NCBI GenBank assembly: GCA_902613185.1
Contig: CACMGP010000004.1
Coordinates: forward strand, 1-39,943
Direction: 5' to 3'
DNA from: an uncultured Alphaproteobacteria bacterium
GTDB taxonomy: Bacteria; Pseudomonadota; Alphaproteobacteria; HIMB59
DNA: 39,943 nucleotides
Shown here: piece by piece, positions 16,638 to 24,080 of the stretch
How the letters are laid out: each line of letters opens with the position of its first letter
Position numbering within the stretch: the first letter of the stretch is position 1
Program-made: the position numbers and the translations under genes
The notes under the pieces: model-generated
What the model was told of the DNA's origin: nothing
The model's database searches: none
What the model saw: only the letters and a program-made list of their open reading frames with translations

Positions 16638-17106
16638 ATAAATATGCTTCTCTCAAATCAGCATCTTCATCAGGAATTTCACTATCAAATTTATCTACGA
16701 TTTTAACTTCATCAACTAACGGTTTAATTGTTGTTGTAAAAATTTTTGTAATTTTATGAAGTTCATTGACCTCAATTGCTACGTAACAATCATTTAATCC
16801 ATTTAGATTTATCACTAGGCAGGGTTTATTATGAGGAGCATAACCTTTAAATAGGACTCTAGGTTTGGTTTCTCTATATTGACCAAAAAAATGAAATCTT
16901 TTGACAATGTATCTAGCTACATCTTCCAATCCTTCAATATCAAAAAAAACATCTTGGCTTCCATAGGTTACATCATGTGCCAAATGTTTAATCATGATAG
17001 ATCCATCAAAAGTCTCATTGGCTTCTTTATAAAGTAATAATAATTTCTCCAGAGGTTCTTTTTCTTCTTTTTTATAATATTTAGGCCAAAGACTTAAATA
17101 GGGCAT
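16630..17106 (-). CDS. NTF2-like (SnoaL-type) protein, first gene of a four-gene cluster
   Basis: 158 aa. The pattern of an N-terminal helix with LLLYKEANETFDGSIMIKHLAHDVTYG, then FFDIEGLEDVARYIVKRFHFFG, then alternating strands (KPCLVINLNG, CYVAIEVNE, ITKIFTT), is that of the cone-shaped NTF2-like fold. Such proteins are small enzymes or ligand binders, and the ligand is not readable here. The start ATG at 17106 has no Shine-Dalgarno sequence and lies inside the 3' arm of a potential 9-bp helix with upstream sequence (17100-17177). It opens the four-gene unit with 8-, 4- and 5-base junctions. Confidence 0.72.
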   Translation of the reverse strand: MPYLSLWPKYYKKEEKEPLEKLLLLYKEANETFDGSIMIKHLAHDVTYGSQDVFFDIEGLEDVARYIVKRFHFFGQYRETKPRVLFKGYAPHNKPCLVINLNGLNDCYVAIEVNELHKITKIFTTTIKPLVDEVKIVDKFDSEIPDEDADLREAYLYG

Positions 17107-17177
17107 TTAAAAATAATATACCTAAGGAGCACATAGGTAAACACTCTTAAATCAAACTTAAATTTGAGAAATGCCCT
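17100..17177 (-). promoter_or_regulatory. Potential three-way-junction leader enclosing the start codon at 17106
   Basis: Read on the minus strand, AGGGCATTT (17177-17169) is perfectly complementary to AAATGCCCT (17108-17100), which contains the ATG of the NTF2-like gene. Between the arms are two more stems: CTCAAAT with ATTT-AA-GAG (17168-17162 with 17152-17144, two-base bulge) and ACCTA with TAGGT (17138-17134 with 17124-17120). The layout is a closing helix plus two hairpins, like several riboswitch aptamers, and would hide the start codon. No known riboswitch consensus is recognised. A 28-codon frame (17180 to 17094) spans the same segment and is an alternative reading as a leader peptide. 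Confidence 0.35.
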
Positions 17178-17263
17178 CATAAGAATATGAAAAGACCAAA
17201 CATAAAATGTAACCGTATTACCACAAATTCTTATGGCTGGTTAAACTTTGTTTTGCACGCCCT

Positions 17264-18022
17264 TTACTTCATTTCATCGATTATTTTTTTTATGGTTCTT
17301 GATGTAAGATCTAGAATTCTTTTTCCTTTATCTGCAGAGGATTTTGTAGGATTGCCAATTATACCTGTCTTGGACAAATCTTTTGTATTCCAAGCTCTTT
17401 TAATTGTTCTTTCATAAGAAATTATTTTTTTTGATTTAAAGTCAGATGAGAGTTTGTTTCTTTTAATTTTATTTAATTTTATCAATTCTGGATAAAGGTG
17501 GAGCATTATTGATGTTTCAAATTCACCTCCATGATATCCATAAAGTAATTCCTTTTTTGGAATAATTTTTTCAAAACCTTTAAATAAAAAATAATGTGCC
17601 TTAACAATATCGACAGCTTTATATCTACTTTTAATTTCTTTAGCAGCTATATCTAAGTGACTAATTTGTCCGCCATGACTATTTAAAAAGATAAATTTTT
17701 TATATCTACGAATACATAACTCACCAACTATGCTGATAATATAATCTATATAATTTGTAGAGTTCGAAGATAGAGTGCCCTCAAAGCTATTATGCTCACT
17801 CGCTGAACCTATTGAGATATTTGGTAGAATTAAATATTTATTAAGTTTGGGATATTTCATAATAAAAGTATTTAAAATTCCATCTAATATCAATTTATCA
17901 GTACCTGATGGAAGGTGTTCTCCATGTTGTTCTACAGATGAAAATGGGAGAATAAGTATTTTATTTTTACCTAATTTACTTATCTCTGCTGATGTTAAAT
18001 CGGACCAAAACTTTGATAGCAT
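17264..18022 (-). CDS. Creatininase-family amidohydrolase
   Basis: 252 aa. The family includes creatinine amidohydrolase, the mycofactocin protein MftE and the archaeal ArfB deformylase, which acts on the formylated product of GTP ring opening. Metal ligands are visible: E31 and H33 in SSVEQHGEH, D42 in SGTD, H116 in LNSHGG, and E167 with E169 in HGGEFETS. The gene is divergent from the dehydrogenase at 18052 (29 bases apart) and lies beside GTP cyclohydrolase II and RibD-type genes. This context suggests a pyrimidine or pterin intermediate as substrate, perhaps an N-formyl group. The substrate assignment is inference from neighbours only. Confidence 0.82.
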   Translation of the reverse strand: MLSKFWSDLTSAEISKLGKNKILILPFSSVEQHGEHLPSGTDKLILDGILNTFIMKYPKLNKYLILPNISIGSASEHNSFEGTLSSNSTNYIDYIISIVGELCIRRYKKFIFLNSHGGQISHLDIAAKEIKSRYKAVDIVKAHYFLFKGFEKIIPKKELLYGYHGGEFETSIMLHLYPELIKLNKIKRNKLSSDFKSKKIISYERTIKRAWNTKDLSKTGIIGNPTKSSADKGKRILDLTSRTIKKIIDEMK

Positions 18023-18051
18023 AAGTGATATTTAACATTTATATAATTATT

Positions 18052-19014
18052 ATGGAAACTTATTCTCTATGGCTTAAGAATAAAAATAAACCAATTATTA
18101 AGAAAAAAATACTAAGCTATAAAAAAAATTCTAAAACTGTTCTTGTAAAAACTCTTTATTCAGGAATTAGTAAGGGTACTGAGAGATTAGTAGCCTCTGG
18201 TAATATTAGCAAAGATCAGTTCGATATAATGAAATCTCCTTTTCAAGAGGGATCTTTTTCCTTTCCAATTAAGTACGGCTACATTAATGTTGGTAAAATA
18301 GTTGAAGGCCCAAAAAAATATTTAAATAAAAATACATTCTGCCTTTACCCTCATCAGTCGCTATTTAAGATTGATATAAATAATGTGAATATTTTAAAAG
18401 GTAATGGTGATATTCGAAAATATTTACTAACAGCAAATATGGAAACAGCTATTAATATCTTTTGGGATACTCAAGCAAAATTAAATAACAAAATATTGAT
18501 AACAGGGATGGGCTCTGTTGGTATTTTAACTGCCTACTATTATAAATTATTAAAATTTAAAAATGTCTTTATTACTGACATAAATATTAAAAAGAAGAAA
18601 TTTGCTGATATTTTAGGACTAAAATTTATTAATTTTAAAAAAATTAAAGACTTAGATGTTATAATTAATACAACTTCTAATTACGATGTATTAAACCAAT
18701 CACTAAAAAAATTAAATTTAGAGGGAAAATTTATTGAGGCTAGTTGGTATGGAAATAGAAAAGGTCAAATAAATTTAGGAGGTAATTTTCACTCAAAGAG
18801 ATTAAAAATTATTGGTTCTCAAGTTTCAAATATTCCAAAGTATTTATCAAAAAAATATAACTATAAAAAGAGATTGAATTTAGCAATTAATGCTTTATCT
18901 AATAACCAACTTCTTAAATTAATAAACACTGAAAGTGACTTTAAGGACTTAGAGAAAGATTATATTTCAATATTAAATAATCCAGAAAGCATAATGCATG
19001 CTATAAAGTATTAA
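18052..19014 (+). CDS. Medium-chain dehydrogenase/reductase (zinc alcohol dehydrogenase-like)
   Basis: 320 aa from the ATG at 18052. A GTG at 18025 would add nine unlikely residues (IFNIYIII). The GroES-like N-terminal half has SGISKGTERLVASG at 37-50 and KYGYINVGKIVEG, followed by a Rossmann domain with TGMGSVG at 151-157. The catalytic and structural zinc cysteines of classical alcohol dehydrogenases are not seen, so it may be zinc-free, as in BchC-like and other divergent members. It heads a plus-strand run with a one-base gap to the PTPS-like gene, divergent from the creatininase gene. It probably oxidises or reduces a side chain of the cluster's product. Confidence 0.82.
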   Translation: METYSLWLKNKNKPIIKKKILSYKKNSKTVLVKTLYSGISKGTERLVASGNISKDQFDIMKSPFQEGSFSFPIKYGYINVGKIVEGPKKYLNKNTFCLYPHQSLFKIDINNVNILKGNGDIRKYLLTANMETAINIFWDTQAKLNNKILITGMGSVGILTAYYYKLLKFKNVFITDINIKKKKFADILGLKFINFKKIKDLDVIINTTSNYDVLNQSLKKLNLEGKFIEASWYGNRKGQINLGGNFHSKRLKIIGSQVSNIPKYLSKKYNYKKRLNLAINALSNNQLLKLINTESDFKDLEKDYISILNNPESIMHAIKY

Positions 19015-19015
19015 A

Positions 19016-19423
19016 ATGTATTCAATTACTGTTCGAAATAATATTTTAATTGCACATTCTCTCCCAGGTGAGGTTTTTGGACCAGCACAGAATATGCATG
19101 GAGCGACCTACATAGTTGATGCTGAGTTTTATGCAAAAGAGATTAACAAATATAACATTATTATGGATCTCGGGGTTGTAACAGAAATTCTCTCTGACGT
19201 ATTAAAATTTTATAGTTATAAAAATTTAGACGAAGTTGAAGAATTTAAAAATATAATTACCTCTACGGAATTTCTTGCAAAAGATATTTTTGATAGAATA
19301 TGCGCTAAATTACAAAAAGATTACATAGAAGATTTTAACAAGTTGCATAAAATTAAAATTATTTTAACTGAGTCAAATGTAGCTTGGGCTTCTTATGAAC
19401 AAGAGATCAGTAATACACAATAA
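19016..19423 (+). CDS. 6-pyruvoyltetrahydropterin synthase/QueD-fold protein with altered active site
   Basis: 135 aa, with the T-fold of the PTPS/QueD family. H14 (IAHSLPG), H28 (MHGATY), D51 (IIMDLG), the STEFLA motif with E85, and E119 (LTESNVAWASY) line up with conserved positions. Two key residues differ: the catalytic Cys four residues before the His box is Ala24, and the second His of the HGH zinc motif is Ala30. It therefore probably does not act as standard PTPS or QueD, but the fold would still suit a pterin-like ligand. The stop lies 29 bases inside the glycosyltransferase frame. Placement between dehydrogenase and glycosyltransferase genes suggests one pathway. Confidence 0.82.
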   Translation: MYSITVRNNILIAHSLPGEVFGPAQNMHGATYIVDAEFYAKEINKYNIIMDLGVVTEILSDVLKFYSYKNLDEVEEFKNIITSTEFLAKDIFDRICAKLQKDYIEDFNKLHKIKIILTESNVAWASYEQEISNTQ

Positions 19424-20438
19424 GTCTTATTATTTTATTTATCCGGGTGATATTAATACAAAAACAGGCGGTTACATTTATGAAAAAAATATATTAAGAA
19501 GAGCAAAAAAAATTAAATTTAATTTAAATGCTATCAAACTAGCTAACAGCTTTCCCTTTCCTAAAGAAAATGACTTAAAAAATCTAAAAAAAACTTTAGA
19601 AAAATTACCTGATAATGCAGTACTAATTATTGATGGGTTAGTTTTTGAGTGTATTGATAGTATAATAAACTGTTTAGATAGATTTGTAGTAATAGCTCTT
19701 ATACACCACCCTCTTTATCTAGAATTTAATGGCAATCAAAGTCAATTTTTTCTTAAGAACGCTAAAAAATTATATAAGAAAACGAAAAAAATAATTGTCA
19801 CTTCAAATGATACAAAACAACTAATTTTTAAAAAATTTAAAATTAATAAGCATAAAATTCAAGTTGTAGAGCCTGGAATAGAAAAATTAAAAAAATATAA
19901 ATTAAAAAAAGATAAAAATATAAATTTACTATCTGTAGGAAGTATTATTGAGAGAAAAAATTATCATTATCTGTTAAACGAATTAAGATACATGGATAAG
20001 ATAAAATTAAATATTGTAGGAGATATAACTAGAGAGAGTAAGTACTATAATAGATTACTAAAAATTATAAGTGATTATAAATTAAGTAAAAAAGTTAAGT
20101 TTCATAGTAATGTATCAACTAATTTATTATCAAAACTATATTCTAAGTGTGACTTCTATGTCTCAGTAAGTAAATATGAAGGTTTTGGTATGTCACTTGC
20201 TAATGCCCTTCAACTCAAAAAAATGATTATTACATATAAAACTAAAACAATTATGAGTACTCTAAAAAGGGATGGAATTATCTACTTAAATAATTTCAAA
20301 GAAAAAAGTTTATCAAAATTAATTACTAAAAATGCATTTAATTCAGATTTATCAAAAAAATTATCACAAAATAAGAGAAAATTTTTAACACCAATACAAT
20401 CTGGAGATCTTTTTATCAAGATAATAAAAGATGCATAA
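19395..20438 (+). CDS. GT4-family glycosyltransferase
   Basis: 347 aa, GT-B fold. The N-terminal acceptor domain has the TGGYIYEKNIL loop (residues 24-34), and the C-terminal nucleotide-sugar domain has LLSVGSIIERKNYHYLL near 178-194 and VSVSKYEGFGMSL at 256-268. E262 is the first Glu of the EX7E motif. The second is Asn270, a departure from the family. It starts inside the PTPS-like gene (29-base overlap) and overlaps the methyltransferase gene by 8 bases. In this setting it probably glycosylates a small soluble pterin- or pyrimidine-like acceptor rather than a cell-envelope polymer, but this is inference. Confidence 0.83.
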   Translation: MNKRSVIHNKSYYFIYPGDINTKTGGYIYEKNILRRAKKIKFNLNAIKLANSFPFPKENDLKNLKKTLEKLPDNAVLIIDGLVFECIDSIINCLDRFVVIALIHHPLYLEFNGNQSQFFLKNAKKLYKKTKKIIVTSNDTKQLIFKKFKINKHKIQVVEPGIEKLKKYKLKKDKNINLLSVGSIIERKNYHYLLNELRYMDKIKLNIVGDITRESKYYNRLLKIISDYKLSKKVKFHSNVSTNLLSKLYSKCDFYVSVSKYEGFGMSLANALQLKKMIITYKTKTIMSTLKRDGIIYLNNFKEKSLSKLITKNAFNSDLSKKLSQNKRKFLTPIQSGDLFIKIIKDA

Positions 20439-21219
20439 ATTTAATAATGATTGGCTATTTCTTCGAGAGAAAATTGATAAAGTTTCAAGAAATAAAAAAA
20501 TTATAGAAAAAATTAATAAATATTTTCAAGACTACAAAATATTGTCTATCGCTGATTTAGGTTGTGGAACAGGTTCCAACTATAGATATCTGTACCCTAA
20601 ACTTAAAAAAAGGCAATCATGGGATATGATAGACATATCATTTGAGTCAATTAAAGAATTTAAGAAAAAAACAAATAATAAGAATAAAATTATAAATATA
20701 AATTATAAAAAATTTGATTTAATCAAAAATATAAAAAGTTTTAAATTCGAAAAATACGATATTATTACAGGATCTGCGTATTTAGATATAATGCCAAAAA
20801 ATTGGTATTTAGGATTTAAAAAACAAAATCTAAATACAAAAGTTATTTATTTTTCGATTAATTATGATGGATTTTTTAAATTTCACCCAAAACATAAAGA
20901 TGATCAATACGTTTTAAATCTATTTAATAAAGATCAGGAGTCAGATAAAGGTATTGGGCAAAAAGCAGTTGGTAAAAACTGTAGTCAAATAATTAATAAA
21001 TTATTTTCTAAGTCACACAAAACATTTGTTTTTGACTCGAGTTGGGATGTATCAAATAATAAAAAATTTCAAAATATGTTTATAGATTTTTGTGAAAATG
21101 TACTTGAAAAAAATAAGATATCATTAGATAGATGGTTAGATTTTAGAAGGGAAAATATTAAAAAAAATAAATCAAAATTATTTCTAAGAAATAAAGATTT
21201 TTTAGCTTTAAAACTCTAA
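20431..21219 (+). CDS. Class I SAM-dependent methyltransferase
   Basis: 262 aa. Motif I (IADLGCGTGSNYRYL, residues 40-54) binds S-adenosylmethionine, and WDMIDIS near 64 carries the acidic residue for the ribose. KYDIITGSAYLDIMP near 109 is motif IV. The region after 120 is long and basic, with a KNKISLDRWLDFRRENIKKN tail. The gene overlaps the glycosyltransferase by 8 bases and converges on the RibD-like gene with a 12-base overlap. It presumably methylates the glycosylated product of this cluster. The methylated atom is unknown, and the sequence does not point to a protein or RNA substrate. Confidence 0.82.
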   Translation: MHKFNNDWLFLREKIDKVSRNKKIIEKINKYFQDYKILSIADLGCGTGSNYRYLYPKLKKRQSWDMIDISFESIKEFKKKTNNKNKIININYKKFDLIKNIKSFKFEKYDIITGSAYLDIMPKNWYLGFKKQNLNTKVIYFSINYDGFFKFHPKHKDDQYVLNLFNKDQESDKGIGQKAVGKNCSQIINKLFSKSHKTFVFDSSWDVSNNKKFQNMFIDFCENVLEKNKISLDRWLDFRRENIKKNKSKLFLRNKDFLALKL

Positions 21220-22038
21220 ACTTACTATCATTTCTTCACCAAATTTATAAATTTTATTTTTTGTTCTAATAACTTTTTTTAAATTTGTTATAGGTTTTAT
21301 ATTTATAGAATTTATACCAGAACCAATAATTGTAGGTGCTATTATAAATTGCATAATATCTAATAATTTATTCTCAAGAAATTTAGATATAGTTTTAGAA
21401 CCACCCTCTACTAACACGAACTTAAAACCTAATTTATTTATATGTTTGTATATAAGATTTGTGAAATTTCTTTCAGGTAATTTATAAATTTGTGTATTAT
21501 TTAAATTCTTTTTAATATTAGAGTGTGTAAATATGATATTTGAAAAACCATCTTTAAATATTTGATAGTTATTTGTTAATTTTAGAGACGGATCTATAAT
21601 TATCCTCTGAGGATTTGAGCCCTTAATTGCTCTTGTAGTGAGTAAGGGATTATCTTTTTTTATTGTATTTACACCAACTATAACTGCATCACACACTGAA
21701 CGTAGACTATGAAGGTATGAAATACTATTTTTATCATTAATGTAATGAGAATTGCCGTTTAAAAGTGCAATTTTACCGTCTAAGCTTTGCCCAATTTGAC
21801 CGATATAAAATTTTTTTTTTATCATCAATATTGGTAATAAAATTTGTGATATTTCATTTATTTTTTTTTCAATCTTACAATTAAAATTAACGCCATTTTT
21901 ATCAATTAAAATATGATTAGTTTTAGAATGTTGACTAAGTACAAACGATTTGTTAATTAAATCAATTCTTAAGATATTTGATTTTTTTTGTTTTTTTACA
22001 AATTCAAATAGTGAAGAAATATTATGCTTTGTTATCAT
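21208..22038 (-). CDS. RibD C-terminal (dihydrofolate reductase-like) reductase, no deaminase domain
   Basis: 276 aa. Residues 76-245 form a RibD-type reductase domain with QSLDGKIAL at 84-92, VGVNTIKKDNPLLTTR at 121-136, and LVEGGSKT at 209-216 as the NADPH-binding turn. In riboflavin synthesis this domain reduces the ribosyl chain of the pyrimidine to ribityl. The N-terminal deaminase domain of bifunctional RibD, with its zinc HxE/PCxxC motifs, is absent. Instead there is a 70-residue basic N-terminal segment I cannot assign. It lies between the methyltransferase gene (12-base convergent overlap) and divergent ribA (41 bases). It probably serves the cluster rather than primary riboflavin synthesis. 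Confidence 0.85.
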   Translation of the reverse strand: MITKHNISSLFEFVKKQKKSNILRIDLINKSFVLSQHSKTNHILIDKNGVNFNCKIEKKINEISQILLPILMIKKKFYIGQIGQSLDGKIALLNGNSHYINDKNSISYLHSLRSVCDAVIVGVNTIKKDNPLLTTRAIKGSNPQRIIIDPSLKLTNNYQIFKDGFSNIIFTHSNIKKNLNNTQIYKLPERNFTNLIYKHINKLGFKFVLVEGGSKTISKFLENKLLDIMQFIIAPTIIGSGINSINIKPITNLKKVIRTKNKIYKFGEEMIVSLEF

Positions 22039-22079
22039 TTTTCATCTGTATCAAGTACTATTGAGTATATATATAGTCT

Positions 22080-23198
22080 ATGAGTTTAAAATCAAATTTT
22101 GGCACATTTATTGATAGAGCTATCAATGAGCTTAGAACCGGAAGACCAATAGTTATCAAAGAAAATAAAAATTATTGGATGTTCTTTAATATTGAACATT
22201 CGGACAATAAAATTCTAAATCAATTCAATCAATACCTACAAAAAGACAAATATCTTTTAATCACAAAACAAAAAGCAAAATCAATATTTGAAGATAAAAT
22301 ATCAACAAATATTTATTTAAAAATAAATGAAAAAATATCAAACAAATCTTTATTAAGTTTATTCATTAACCCTTTATCTGATCAAAATAAAATATTATTT
22401 AAAGATGAGCCTTATATCAAAAGTAAAGACTTCCATAATGTCTGTTTAGATATTGCCAAAAATGCGAAGGTAATACCGTCACTTATATTTAAAAAAATTA
22501 ATTCAAAATATTATAAAAATATTGATAATCTAATATTACAACTTGGTCTATTAAGATTTAACCATAAAGAGTTAAAAAATCAGAATAAATTTATAACTAA
22601 TAGTATCAGATTAGTTTCAAGTGCAAATGTGCCCTTACCAAATGTTGCATCTACTACTTTTAATATTTTTAAGTCATATATTGGTGCTAGAAGACATATC
22701 GCGATCATAATTAAACCAAAAAATTTAAAACAACCAACAAACCTTAGAATTCACTCAGCTTGTTTTACTGGGGATATATTTCACTCTAGAAAATGCGATT
22801 GCGGAGAACAATTAAATAACTCTTTAAACTATATGGTTAAAAATAAAGGAGGTATTATCCTTTATTTAGATCAAGAAGGGAGAGGTATAGGACTAGCCAA
22901 TAAAATGAGGGCATATTCTCTTCAGTCAAAAGGCTTGGATACTATTGATGCTGATCACAACATAGGTTTTTTAGATGATGAAAGAGATTTTAATATTGCC
23001 GCTAAGATACTTAAGTTATTAAAAGTAAATAAAGTCAATATTATCACAAATAATTTTACAAAAGTTTCTTCTCTTAAAAAAGCTGGTATTAAAATTGCCA
23101 AGCAAATAAATACAAAACCTACAATTAACAAATTTAATAAGAATTATTTTAAAACAAGAGTAAAAAAAACAGGTTACGGTTTTAAAAATTTAGACTAA
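22080..23198 (+). CDS. ribA: GTP cyclohydrolase II with degenerate N-terminal domain
   Basis: 372 aa. Residues 178-355 are GTP cyclohydrolase II, which opens GTP to a 2,5-diamino-6-ribosylaminopyrimidinone phosphate, formate and pyrophosphate. Zinc ligands C228, C239 and C241 have the E. coli spacing (54, 65, 67). Y279 and D300/R302 (LDDERDF) match catalytic residues, while the Glu of the E. coli HSEC box is Ala227. Residues 1-175 resemble a decayed DHBP synthase-like region (AINELRTGRPIVI) without its acidic metal motif. The start is ATG at 22080. It supplies the likely first step of the neighbouring pathway and may be a second copy beside a housekeeping enzyme elsewhere. Confidence 0.88.
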   Translation: MSLKSNFGTFIDRAINELRTGRPIVIKENKNYWMFFNIEHSDNKILNQFNQYLQKDKYLLITKQKAKSIFEDKISTNIYLKINEKISNKSLLSLFINPLSDQNKILFKDEPYIKSKDFHNVCLDIAKNAKVIPSLIFKKINSKYYKNIDNLILQLGLLRFNHKELKNQNKFITNSIRLVSSANVPLPNVASTTFNIFKSYIGARRHIAIIIKPKNLKQPTNLRIHSACFTGDIFHSRKCDCGEQLNNSLNYMVKNKGGIILYLDQEGRGIGLANKMRAYSLQSKGLDTIDADHNIGFLDDERDFNIAAKILKLLKVNKVNIITNNFTKVSSLKKAGIKIAKQINTKPTINKFNKNYFKTRVKKTGYGFKNLD

Positions 23199-23201
23199 AA
23201 T

Positions 23202-23444
23202 TTAGTCAAAATCTCCTCGTTCTAATCTATCCTCGTATTCATTGGAAGACTCGGAAATAGTATTAAGCTGTTTTTTAGTCATAATTTTTAGAGTTTTTTT
23301 TATAGCAAGTTGGTAAGTATGTAACTTTTCAACAATATTTCTTTCACTTGTGTTTCTCATCATTTGACTTAGGGCTCTATTTAGCTCTGTAAGTCTGCCT
23401 AACAGCGTATTATCGTCATTATTATCATCATCGTAATACATCAT
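23202..23444 (-). CDS. Small acidic/helical protein of unknown function
   Basis: 80 aa, no signal or membrane segment. A very acidic N-terminus (MMYYDDDNNDDN) is followed by a long amphipathic helix (LLGRLTELNRALSQMM...LHTYQLAIKKTLKIM, about 14-57), likely coiled-coil, and a charged C-terminus. It lies three bases from the ribA stop in convergent orientation. The family is not recognised. The regular helix periodicity and the fit into the gene spacing make it a probable real gene, perhaps a small regulator or scaffold, but nothing shows its role. Confidence 0.6.
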   Translation of the reverse strand: MMYYDDDNNDDNTLLGRLTELNRALSQMMRNTSERNIVEKLHTYQLAIKKTLKIMTKKQLNTISESSNEYEDRLERGDFD

Positions 23445-23504
23445 TTAATATTATAATAATTTTGGAGATCATAAATAAAATAATTAAATAAATAACTTAA
23501 CGAT

Positions 23505-23606
23505 TTATTTTTTTTTTCTATAAAATAATAATCCAATTATAATTATCCCAATACCTATAATCATCAGGAGTTCACCTGCATTCCAAAACCATATTAAGAA
23601 TTCCAT
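23505..23606 (-). CDS. 33-residue single-span membrane peptide
   Basis: A short minus-strand frame beginning MEFLIWFWNAGELL, continuing into the hydrophobic run MIIGIGIIIIGLLFY and ending RKKK before TAA. This is a textbook positive-inside single transmembrane peptide. The ATG at 23606 is four bases after the stop of the AhpD-like gene, which fits an operon. Without it the region between 23445 and 23610 would be empty. There is no strong Shine-Dalgarno sequence. It may be a small membrane protein of unknown role. Chance in AT-rich DNA is the alternative, though the Trp, Asn-Ala-Gly-Glu and Arg-Lys ends argue against noise. Confidence 0.5.
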   Translation of the reverse strand: MEFLIWFWNAGELLMIIGIGIIIIGLLFYRKKK

Positions 23607-23610
23607 TGGA

Positions 23611-24018
23611 TTATTTTTCTATATCTTCATCAAATATTTCATCTACTGGCACTTGTATACTATTGACCAGTTGATTTGTTTTTGCTGCAAGAGCTACAAT
23701 ATTTAAAAATTCTGAATGTTCGTCTTTAGTCATCCCAAGTTTTTTTGCTGCAGCTGTGTGTGAGTGTGTGCAATACGAGCAATTATTTGTTATTGAGACT
23801 GCCATATAAATCATTTCTTTAGTTTTATTTGGAATTATGGTTTGTTTAACCATTAAATCTTTAACATCACTCCAAACATTTTTTAGTAATTGAGGGTCGA
23901 ATGCTAAATATTTCCAAAAATTACCTATATAAGTTGTGTTTCTTGATTGTTTAATATCTTCATAGACTTCCTTTATAATTGGATGATTATCATCATCAGT
24001 TCTTTTAATTGTGCTCAC
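23611..24018 (-). CDS. AhpD-like / carboxymuconolactone decarboxylase-family protein
   Basis: 135 aa all-helical protein with the AhpD-like redox motif NNCSYCTHSHTAAAKK near residues 78-93, containing CxxC and the following His. Such proteins use the Cys pair to reduce peroxides or peroxiredoxins, and many are uncharacterised. The start is GTG at 24018 (no upstream ATG), giving STIKRTDDDNHPIIKEVYEDI. It is adjacent to and divergent from the MFS transporter, and upstream of the 33-residue membrane peptide. Confidence in the family is high, but the physiological partner is unknown. Confidence 0.85.
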   Translation of the reverse strand: MSTIKRTDDDNHPIIKEVYEDIKQSRNTTYIGNFWKYLAFDPQLLKNVWSDVKDLMVKQTIIPNKTKEMIYMAVSITNNCSYCTHSHTAAAKKLGMTKDEHSEFLNIVALAAKTNQLVNSIQVPVDEIFDEDIEK

Positions 24019-24080
24019 CAGTGGTCCCTTTCTTTATTATAATTGATATATGGTCATTAAATCATAATATCCCTCTTGTT

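Noticed and set aside
17120-17138. ACCTA...TAGGT hairpin similar to that at 7818-7832 as a dispersed repeat
   Set aside because: Only five base pairs are shared and the loops differ. Two occurrences of this size are not enough to call a repeat family.
14557-17263. Genomic island integrated at tRNA-Cys
   Set aside because: No integrase is present, and I could not find a repeat of the tRNA 3' end beyond the four-gene cluster.
17187-17417. Plus-strand 76-codon frame with a hydrophobic stretch
   Set aside because: Most of it lies antisense to the conserved end of the creatininase gene. The apparent membrane span comes from AT-rich complement.
18025-18051. Upstream GTG start for the dehydrogenase gene
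   Set aside because: It adds a nine-residue Ile-rich tail not expected in the family. The ATG at 18052 opens the GroES-like domain normally.
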